From contig VXZL01000164.1 in the NCBI GenBank assembly GCA_009845505.1, forward strand, positions 1 to 11,612: 11,612 nt of DNA. The letters are read 5' to 3'. Each line of letters begins with the position of its first letter. Position 1 is the first letter of the stretch. Source of the DNA: Candidatus Poribacteria bacterium. GTDB lineage: Bacteria > Poribacteria > WGA-4E > WGA-3G. The position numbers and the translations under genes are program-made. The notes below the pieces were generated by a model, which did not search any database, was not told where the DNA came from, and saw only the letters and a program-made list of their open reading frames with translations. Below, one piece after another: positions 5,996 through 11,612 of the stretch.

Positions 5996-6332
5996 TTTTT
6001 TCCTCCATCTCTTGCGCTACCTTCAGACGTTGTTTAATTAAGTCAATTTCCTTTTTCGGGGTCCTAACACCACGAGTAGATTTCTTTTGAAATGCATGAA
6101 GCACATAGATGCTCTTGCCAATTCTAATAGCATAAACGGCACGGTAGGTGTTCGTATCATAACGAGCCGTAATTTCTAATACACCAGAACCCACTCCTCG
6201 TAAAGGTTTGGCATTAATGTGCTTACGTCTGGATTGAGCAGCATTTAACGCTTGTCCTACTATTCTTCTTACAGGCTTGGGGAAACGCTGCACCTGTTCA
6301 CGGGAATCTCCAATCCATTTCACATCTCTCAT
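5988..6332 (-). CDS. HigB/RelE-type toxin (phage Gp49-like family)
   Basis: A 114-residue RelE-fold protein expected to be a ribosome-dependent mRNA endonuclease. The family pattern is clear: VKWIGDSREQVQRFP, then VRRIVGQALNAAQ, KPLRG.G.GVLEI, then the basic strand YRAVYAIRIGKSIYVLHAFQKKST and a Lys/Arg-rich C-terminal helix (TPKKEIDLIKQRLK). These match HigB / Gp49-like toxins. ATG 6332 gives the usual family start (MRDVKWIG). An in-frame TTG at 6344, with GGAG 7 bases before it, would add four residues and cannot be excluded. The gene sits right behind the hsdM relic and its promoter. The predicted transcription start, near 6355, would leave a leader of only 11-23 bases. Confidence 0.85.
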   Translation of the reverse strand: MRDVKWIGDSREQVQRFPKPVRRIVGQALNAAQSRRKHINAKPLRGVGSGVLEITARYDTNTYRAVYAIRIGKSIYVLHAFQKKSTRGVRTPKKEIDLIKQRLKVAQEMEEKNE

Positions 6333-6361
6333 GATTTCATTCAAAACCTCACTCCGCTGAT

Positions 6362-6391
6362 ATTATACTGTATCCTCCAAAATCCTTGCAA
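6362..6391 (-). promoter_or_regulatory. Sigma-70-like promoter for the higBA-type module
   Basis: On the minus strand TTGCAA (6386-6391), 18 bases, then a perfect TATAAT (6362-6367). It is embedded in the relic of the hsdM 3' end and is homologous, position for position, to the promoter at 1758-1787. It is the only part of the former hsdM gene that remains, as expected if it is needed to express the toxin-antitoxin pair. Confidence 0.6.
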
Positions 6392-6410
6392 CACTTTCTG
6401 AGATGCATTC
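6363..6410 (-). pseudogene. Relic of an hsdM 3' end
   Basis: Fifteen codons plus TAA read ECISESVARILEDTV. The end of the intact hsdM at 1759 reads [15 protein letters not shown], so ten of fifteen residues are identical and the stop is in the same place. Upstream the frame is closed by a stop at 6423-6425, and the rest of the gene is gone. The nucleotide similarity continues without gaps past the stop into the start of the following gene (6317-6411 against 1713-1807, about 69 of 95 bases by hand count). Confidence 0.8.
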
Positions 6411-6444
6411 GGGCGATTCGATTTAGATTTTTTGTCGGTTACAC

Positions 6445-6475
6445 AGGCACAGACTAACAGTCTATGCTACAAAAA
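6445..6475. repeat. Short palindromic repeat, copy 2, downstream of lptD
   Basis: On the minus strand GCATAGACT, loop GTT, AGTCTGTGC: a 9-bp stem with one T-G wobble. Related to the copy at 4862-4892. It sits just after the lptD stop and might stabilise the lptD transcript end. It has no T-tract directly after it, so it is not a standard intrinsic terminator. Confidence 0.65.
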
Positions 6476-6481
6476 GAAAAA

Positions 6482-9400
6482 TTAGAAATATGACCTACCG
6501 AGCGAGCTCCCGGTACCGAAGGCGTTGTAAGGCATGCCTGCAGGTACGGTGCGGACACCCCAAGTTTCAGTTGTAGCGTCATAGCCGACCCCCATTGAAA
6601 TCGCAGGTTCCTGAATTAGACTAACTTGGAATGTGAAATCTTGGCGGACGTTGTTGTAGACCGAGTCTTGTCGCTTGATACCAATCCGGTTCCATGAGAT
6701 GCGGAGATTCCAGTCGTGAAGATTCCGAGTCATCGTAATGCGCTGAGAATAAAACTGCCGCTCAATCGGATAGTAGATGAGACTGATATCAAATTCAAGG
6801 TTTCGACTGAGGCGGTAGCGTCCGGTAGCAGTGATTGCCCGGGACGCTTGCCTTGAAGTGTGGCGTTTACTAAAGGAGTTCCCAAGGCTCACGTTCCACG
6901 TCTGTCGCGTATAGCGGATATTAGAACGGAAACCGACCATTTTGAAAATTTGTCCGTCAACCGGATGCGGATTCGGATCGTGGGTGAACCGAACGGTAAC
7001 ATTTAGGTTTCGACTCGGGAGAGGTACAAATGTAAGATCACTCTCAACAGGTGTGTATTTACGCTTATATAACGGGTCAAATTCAGTGAAATCAGCGGTA
7101 AGCCGTGTATCATAATAGAAAACACGATGCGCCGATTGGCTCCGTCGGGTTTTAATCTCAAAACTTGTGCTGAAGTTATAGGAAAGCATCTTCCGCTCAA
7201 AGAAATAGGTACTCGGTCCGAACGGATAGAGACTTTCGTCCTCATCAACAGGCGGTTGATAATCAAATCGGAGCGAGGATTGTATCTCGTGCCGCAATTT
7301 CCGCAATCCGGGGATGTAACTGACATCAAAGATACGGAAGAGTGTATTCGTCGCGGTTGCATTGATACTGTAAACACCGCGTATAATGTTCCTATTTTGG
7401 CTTTGATCCCGGTCGTGCCAAATCGCGTTTGTGTTAAGATAGAGACTCAGCTGGAGTTCACGGAGCGGTGTAATCAGAAGCGTTGATTGCTTTCGGACAT
7501 CGAATCCGAGATCCATTGTCTGTAGGTACACATCCCGCTCCTCACCGCCCTTACCACGATAAACCTCTCTAAAGAAATTTCCAAGTTCAACATCCAGGTC
7601 AAGACTCGTACTGTCCAGTGTGGGAACTGTAAACATTGAGAGAAACGGTGTTTCCGTTTTGAATTTCTCAGCAATGGATACCATACCGTCGTTGAGGGTT
7701 TCAAAGAGTGGGAATGCATTCACACGCATTCGTGAGAAGTTCAAAGTGAGTTGTGGGAGTTTTTGCAATGAGTTTGTACCCTCACCCGTGAAATCGTGAA
7801 TGTGGCGGACTTCAACCCTACCTGTGAAGTCCCCAATAGTTTCTCGTGAAAACCTGAGATTCCCGTTCTCATCAAGATCGTCTCGACTGGAGGCAGAGAA
7901 GGCGGTACCGTAGGTGAGTATGCCGAAAGAGTTGAGCGTCGATTCACCCGGAAGTTGCAAATCCTCTTTATAATTAAGGGCGCGTAACTCTGTCCTACCG
8001 TTAAAGCTGATGGGGCGTCTGCCGGCTTCTCGGCTGTCCCACGGGGTAAAGAACGATTGGGTATGTGCCCATCGCATAATCCAACTTCTACCAATCCGAG
8101 TGGCGTTCTGACGTTCATAAGAGTAGCGATCCGCGCCGTAGAAGTAGATATCCCCTCGATACGCCCGCTTTCTATCGACTTTGATAAGACGGAAGGATCT
8201 CCGTGTTCTAATCGGGCGACGGCTATGTTCGCCAGCGTACAAGCTCTGCGCTTCCGAGGCGACAGCACTTGGGTCTTCCCACCTTCCGCGAAAGTCGTGT
8301 TGCCTGTAGACTCCCTCTTCCGTGTCTTCTTCTTCCGTTTCTTCGTCTGAGTCGGCTACATCTTCGTCTTCTGTCTCACCGTCTTGATCGCCTTCCGGTT
8401 CAATTGCCTCCGTCTCTTGACTTTCCTCTTGAGACTCCATTTCTTGGAGGTCTTCCGGTTCAGTCGTTTCAGCATCTTGGATTTCTTCTTCTGCATCGCT
8501 GGTTTCAATTTCCTCTGTCGGTTCTGGAACTGTAGGTGGCACATCCCCCCCTTCTACATCCATTTCGTCGGTCTTTTGTGTCTCTGGGGCATCTCCATTT
8601 TCTTCGCTGCCCTCTGGTACTGGATTCATTATGCCTTCGTAAAAAGTCTCCCATTCCGCCTCGAATTCTTCAGCGAGTGCTTCAAAAGTAGGTGTTTCCT
8701 CTTTTTCAATTAATTGGAAGATGTAAAATCCTTCTGGCGTAGAAACAGGACGACGCTCTGTAACATCACCCGGGTTTTCCATACGCCTAACAGAGTATTG
8801 CCAAGCGGTATCCATCTCATTTAGCAGCATCCCTTTGCCTTCATTAATTTCGGAAAGCGTCGCTTGGATATAGTCAGAGAGGACATCGGCGCGTTGTAGG
8901 AGTTGTTCAAAGGATTCACCCTCATGTGCCTGTTGTAGGAGATCGTTAGCTAATTCCCGGAGCATCGCTTCGGTATCATCGCTTGCAGTAATATTGATGT
9001 CGATGCGGCGAAGTCTGACTTCACGCTCGCCATAAACGTCAATCACGCGATCGGCTTTGAGAATATGAAAAGCGGACTCCGTCTGTATAATCGAACTCAC
9101 TTCGCCTTCTTGTAGTGCAAAGGCGGCTGCCTCCAAAGCGGGATCGAGTTTTGGATTTCCGTCTTCATCCGTTTCGCCGGGAACGAGGAACCCTATATCG
9201 CCGCCCTCATAACGGGTGTCAGAGTGGTCAGAGTTGCTTTGTGCGAGTTGGGCAAAGTCCGTGCCTTCTTCTAAAGCCTGCGTTCGGACTTCCTCGGCAC
9301 TCTCTTTCGCGCGGGCGATATCCTCATCCGTAATCTTATATTCAAGGAATAGTTGCCTCAGCCAATAACGATCATATTCACCGTCAAGTCGTTCTTGTAA

Positions 9401-10582
9401 CTCGTTCGCCTTCTCTTCCAATTTGGTGCGTTGGTTCGGCGTTGCATCCTCCGGAATAGCGATATGTATCTCTTTATACTTTGTATCACGAAAACGATAC
9501 TTTCCCTCAAACCCGTAACCTTGTCCTCGCCGCGCGCTTCTGTCATAAAGGAGTGCGGCATCGTAGCGTCTTTTACGAACAAGGGGTTGGATAATGCTGA
9601 GATAGGGTCCTTGGTAGCTGTCGGTTCCGACTTTGACGATAATCTTGGCAATTTTCCCTTTGCGTAAGTCGCGACGGATGGCTGGAAAGTAGAACAAGGG
9701 AAATCCGCCGATGCGCAGGACGATGTTCTTGGCAATCAGTTCCTGATTCATTCGGACAATCACTTCAGAGACACTGAAATAGTAGTGTGGATGTTCCAGA
9801 GAACAGGTCGTCAGGGTCGCGCCACGGACATAAGATTTATCTTCCTCTATTTTAAAGATTTCGCTACCGCCAAAATACCAAGGATCGCTATAAGTAAATC
9901 CATTTCTGGCGATTCCCTTTTTGGTTTCAAGGTTAAAGACGAGTTCATCGGAATAGGTTTCTTCGTCACCGACCTTAAGGTGAACGTTTCCAGAAGCACG
10001 CATCAGATTTTCATCAAAGTCAGCCCAGACATGATCAGCACGCAGGATGACATCTTCAAATTTGACGAGGGCGTTGCCGTGAATTTGAACAAAATTCTCC
10101 ACCATCGACACACTGTCACCATCACCAATCACCATGCCTTCCTCAGGAACGTCGGTTTCTGGATTCAAACGTTCAGAGGCAGTTTCGCCTTCCGCTTCCG
10201 TCTCATCCGTTGCATCGGGAGGCTGTTCCGCATCAGTCGGCGTTTCGTCTGTGGCATCAGGGGGTTGTTCCGCATCAGTCGGTGCTTCATCTGCGGTATC
10301 AGGGGGCTGTTCTCCATCAGTAGGCGTTTCGTCTGGAGTGTCAGGTGTCTGTTCCCCATCAGTCGGTATTTGTTCCTGTGGCGGGGCATCTTGGGCGATA
10401 AGCACCTGTGGAGGACAGAAGAGATAGGCAATAACCAAAACACCTATGCCTATAACCGCGATTGAAGCGGCTTCTGCAAAAATAGAACGACGGCGCGATA
10501 CAGCGTTTCCTGTACCTACGCGTTTCTTGTTGGAGCATCGGTGTTGGTGATAGGTAGGCAGATCGGGGTGGCTTTTTCTCAC
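6482..10582 (-). CDS. lptD: LptD (LPS-assembly outer-membrane protein) with inserted parvulin domains
   Basis: LptD forms the outer-membrane barrel that places lipopolysaccharide on the cell surface. This one has 1366 residues; E. coli LptD has about 780. In order: a hydrophobic signal/anchor (37-55, possible cut after LIA at 63), a Pro/Asp/Glu linker of 14-residue repeats (about 72-128), the LptA/OstA-like jellyroll (150-300, with IHGNALVKFEDVILRAD, ASGNVHL and the LptD-typical TTCSLEHPHYYF at 258-269), and the first barrel strands (about 312-378). About 425 extra residues follow: a coiled coil, a PpiC/parvulin domain (406-513), a degenerate second one (521-627) and an acidic linker (655-757). 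The remaining barrel (808-1366) ends in Phe, the outer-membrane sorting signal. The start is GTG 10582, seven bases after the SurA-like stop, since no later start precedes the signal. C260 is the only Cys after the signal, so the E. coli-type disulfides are absent. Confidence 0.9.
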   Translation of the reverse strand: MRKSHPDLPTYHQHRCSNKKRVGTGNAVSRRRSIFAEAASIAVIGIGVLVIAYLFCPPQVLIAQDAPPQEQIPTDGEQTPDTPDETPTDGEQPPDTADEAPTDAEQPPDATDETPTDAEQPPDATDETEAEGETASERLNPETDVPEEGMVIGDGDSVSMVENFVQIHGNALVKFEDVILRADHVWADFDENLMRASGNVHLKVGDEETYSDELVFNLETKKGIARNGFTYSDPWYFGGSEIFKIEEDKSYVRGATLTTCSLEHPHYYFSVSEVIVRMNQELIAKNIVLRIGGFPLFYFPAIRRDLRKGKIAKIIVKVGTDSYQGPYLSIIQPLVRKRRYDAALLYDRSARRGQGYGFEGKYRFRDTKYKEIHIAIPEDATPNQRTKLEEKANELQERLDGEYDRYWLRQLFLEYKITDEDIARAKESAEEVRTQALEEGTDFAQLAQSNSDHSDTRYEGGDIGFLVPGETDEDGNPKLDPALEAAAFALQEGEVSSIIQTESAFHILKADRVIDVYGEREVRLRRIDINITASDDTEAMLRELANDLLQQAHEGESFEQLLQRADVLSDYIQATLSEINEGKGMLLNEMDTAWQYSVRRMENPGDVTERRPVSTPEGFYIFQLIEKEETPTFEALAEEFEAEWETFYEGIMNPVPEGSEENGDAPETQKTDEMDVEGGDVPPTVPEPTEEIETSDAEEEIQDAETTEPEDLQEMESQEESQETEAIEPEGDQDGETEDEDVADSDEETEEEDTEEGVYRQHDFRGRWEDPSAVASEAQSLYAGEHSRRPIRTRRSFRLIKVDRKRAYRGDIYFYGADRYSYERQNATRIGRSWIMRWAHTQSFFTPWDSREAGRRPISFNGRTELRALNYKEDLQLPGESTLNSFGILTYGTAFSASSRDDLDENGNLRFSRETIGDFTGRVEVRHIHDFTGEGTNSLQKLPQLTLNFSRMRVNAFPLFETLNDGMVSIAEKFKTETPFLSMFTVPTLDSTSLDLDVELGNFFREVYRGKGGEERDVYLQTMDLGFDVRKQSTLLITPLRELQLSLYLNTNAIWHDRDQSQNRNIIRGVYSINATATNTLFRIFDVSYIPGLRKLRHEIQSSLRFDYQPPVDEDESLYPFGPSTYFFERKMLSYNFSTSFEIKTRRSQSAHRVFYYDTRLTADFTEFDPLYKRKYTPVESDLTFVPLPSRNLNVTVRFTHDPNPHPVDGQIFKMVGFRSNIRYTRQTWNVSLGNSFSKRHTSRQASRAITATGRYRLSRNLEFDISLIYYPIERQFYSQRITMTRNLHDWNLRISWNRIGIKRQDSVYNNVRQDFTFQVSLIQEPAISMGVGYDATTETWGVRTVPAGMPYNAFGTGSSLGRSYF
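8312..8620 (-). other. Acidic low-complexity linker inside lptD
   Basis: Residues about 655-757 of the LptD protein consist largely of Glu, Asp, Thr, Gln and Pro (for example EEIETSDAEEE and ETEDEDVADSDEETEEED). The segment is expected to be disordered. It joins the second parvulin-like domain to the resumed barrel. The opposite strand contains open frames of the same low complexity, which are not genes. Confidence 0.85.
8702..9022 (-). other. Degenerate second parvulin-like domain in LptD
   Basis: Residues about 521-627 keep the parvulin outline: the strand VRLRRIDINI, the helix LANDLLQQAHEGESFEQLLQRAD and a final strand EGFYIFQLIEKEE preceded by a 'pG.v...pV.T' turn. The central GGD/GxG region is absent (GKGMLLNEMD instead). 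The domain probably binds polypeptide without isomerase activity. The assignment rests on pattern only. Confidence 0.6.
9044..9367 (-). other. PpiC/parvulin-type rotamase domain in LptD
   Basis: Residues about 406-513 match the parvulin consensus from end to end: the strand WLRQLFLEY, the helix DIARAKESAEEVRTQALEEG, then TDFAQLAQSNSDHSDTRYEGGDIGFL, LDPALEAAAFALQEGEVSSI and the last strand ESAFHILKADRV. The same elements occur in SurA, PpiD and PrsA. The canonical GGDIG is kept, so fold and peptide binding are likely; isomerase activity is inferred. Confidence 0.88.
10199..10376. repeat. 42-bp in-frame minisatellite in lptD
   Basis: Units beginning CATCAGT start at 10231, 10273, 10315 and 10357, exactly 42 bases apart, with a partial diverged unit below 10231. 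On the coding strand each gives 14 residues of the type PTDAEQPPDATDET, forming the linker between membrane segment and jellyroll. Unit number could vary in frame without breaking the gene. Confidence 0.9.
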
Positions 10583-10589
10583 GTATCTC

Positions 10590-11612
10590 TTACTCTTTCA
10601 ATTTGATCTGGATGTAAGCGTTCGAGATGAGGTTGTCGGTGTATACGTCCCACTCTTCTTGAAAACGCTGTTGACGGAGTATCGCAGTAATCTGTTGTTT
10701 CTCGGCTTCAGTGAGGTCCGGGGTATTTCGCGCATCGACTTTGAAGATGTGAACGCCAGACTCAGTTTCATGTGGATTGCTGTAAGTCCCTGCTGCGAGC
10801 GGTTCAATGATTGTACGGGTTTTAGGGTTGAGTTCAGTTAGGGATCTAACTCCGAGGTCGCCACCGTTTGCTCGCGTCTCAGTGTCGTCGGAATAAGTTG
10901 TGGCGAGTGTGCTAAAATCTTCTCCATCTTCCAATTTTTTGAAAATCTCGACACTTCGCTCGCGTGCCACTTGCATCGCTTCCGCACTAATTTCGAGAGG
11001 CACAATGAGATAGCGAAACGCAATCATTTTATTGTCTTTTGTTTCGACTTTAAAAAGGTAAAGTCCTTCATTCCCTTCAATCGATTCACTCAGCTCACCG
11101 GCTGCTAAATTCGTCAAGACGTTCTGAAATACCTCTGGAAATCTGTTGAGTTCTTCAGTTGTGGCTTCGATAAGGATACCCGCTTGTGAAGTCGTATTCT
11201 GCTTTGAGGTATAGCGTTTTGCAATCTCTTCAAAATTAGAACCCGCTGCCAAGATTTCTTCGCGCGCTTTTCCAGCCTTTTCGTAAGCGGCATTGCGGTC
11301 AGCTTCGGTCGGTTCATAAGCGATAAAGATATGCCGTAAATGGACTTTATCCGCCTTAACCGGCAATTGATCCTGATTTTCCTCAAAGAACTTTCGGATC
11401 TCGCTGTCTCGTACCTGCAACCGCGGGACAATTCTGCCCATAACAAGTTTTTCGGCTTTAAGGTTCCGTTCTGCCTGTTCACGAAAAGCGACGACTGTCA
11501 TGCCTTCTCTATTTAACTGTTTTTTAAATTCCTCGTCGGTTTCAATCTGGTATCTATTTTTAAATTCTTGGACGTACTGCTCCACCTCGACATCGCTGAC
11601 AGTGAGTTGCAA
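10590..11612 (-). CDS. SurA/PpiC-type periplasmic peptidyl-prolyl isomerase, N-terminus beyond right edge
   Basis: The last 340 residues of a SurA-like chaperone. The frame is open to the right edge, where a TTG codon falls by chance, so the signal peptide and first part of the N-terminal domain lie outside. Residues 1-85 are the helical SurA N domain (VEQYVQEFKNRYQIETDEEFKKQL is typical). A first parvulin domain covers about 89-191 but lacks the GG motif (TSQAGILIEAT). A second covers about 198-294 with NGGDLGV and SGVHIFKVDAR and looks canonical. A C-terminal helix and strand close the protein. SurA binds unfolded outer-membrane proteins in the periplasm, LptD among them. The gene ends 7 bases before lptD, so the two are one operon. 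In E. coli the order is the reverse, lptD then surA. PpiD or PrsA-type naming is possible, but the two-domain layout favours SurA. Confidence 0.88.
   Translation of the reverse strand: MQLTVSDVEVEQYVQEFKNRYQIETDEEFKKQLNREGMTVVAFREQAERNLKAEKLVMGRIVPRLQVRDSEIRKFFEENQDQLPVKADKVHLRHIFIAYEPTEADRNAAYEKAGKAREEILAAGSNFEEIAKRYTSKQNTTSQAGILIEATTEELNRFPEVFQNVLTNLAAGELSESIEGNEGLYLFKVETKDNKMIAFRYLIVPLEISAEAMQVARERSVEIFKKLEDGEDFSTLATTYSDDTETRANGGDLGVRSLTELNPKTRTIIEPLAAGTYSNPHETESGVHIFKVDARNTPDLTEAEKQQITAILRQQRFQEEWDVYTDNLISNAYIQIKLKE

Noticed and set aside
6445..6475. Stem-loop after lptD considered as an intrinsic terminator.
   Set aside because: No run of T follows the stem in the direction of transcription, and a related copy exists elsewhere, so a repeat is the safer call.
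8269..8713. Plus-strand Leu/Phe/Arg-rich frames that look like membrane proteins.
   Set aside because: They are the reverse complement of the acidic Glu/Asp linker of LptD and have no independent start signals.
9785..10465. Plus-strand open frame of 226 codons opposite the lptD N-terminal half.
   Set aside because: It is antisense to clear LptD sequence, and its repeated segments simply mirror the 42-bp repeat. No family features.
11610..11612. TTG at the right edge as the start of the SurA-like gene.
   Set aside because: No signal peptide follows, and the sequence begins in the middle of the SurA N-terminal domain, so the real start is outside the window.

Overview
This window reads as chromosomal DNA of a diderm (outer-membrane) bacterium. 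The evidence is a SurA-like periplasmic chaperone gene followed directly by lptD, the lipopolysaccharide-export porin. The rest is accessory material: two toxin-antitoxin modules, an unaccompanied type I methyltransferase subunit, a DUF2806 protein and several short palindromic intergenic repeats. The combination of DUF433/DUF5615 pairs, short-chain dehydrogenases and multi-hairpin repeats reminds me of uncultured lineages such as Candidatus Poribacteria. That is an impression from content, not a placement. Every gene I can support lies on the minus strand, so transcription runs right to left. I saw no rRNA, tRNA, CRISPR array or transposase.

Layout, right to left. At 11612-10590 is the C-terminal part of a SurA/PpiC-type chaperone, cut by the window edge. 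Seven bases later comes a 1366-residue LptD (10582-6482). Its N-terminal jellyroll and C-terminal barrel are ordinary, but the barrel is interrupted by about 425 residues: a canonical parvulin domain, a degenerate second one and a highly acidic linker. At 6410-6363 lies a relic of the last codons of an hsdM gene, carrying a consensus-like promoter. It fires into a HigB/HigA-type module (6332-5669). Two SDR oxidoreductase genes follow (5657-4884 and 4820-4017), the first with its ribosome-binding site across the antitoxin stop codon. Then come a 2H phosphoesterase (3906-3358) and a full-length hsdM (3324-1759) with no hsdS or hsdR in view. Its 3' end carries the same promoter, firing into a DUF433/DUF5615 module (1633-925). 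A DUF2806 gene (745-1) runs off the left edge. No stretch above 300 bases lacks a gene.

How the parts relate. SurA is the known folding chaperone for LptD, so parvulin domains inside LptD next to a surA-like gene suggest an LptD carrying its own folding helper. Separately, 1713-1807 and 6317-6411 are ungapped direct repeats 4604 bases apart. Each consists of an hsdM 3' end, its promoter and the start of the next gene, and each sits in front of a different toxin-antitoxin pair. The hsdM 3' end therefore looks like a recombination or insertion point where toxin-antitoxin cargo has been exchanged under a retained promoter.
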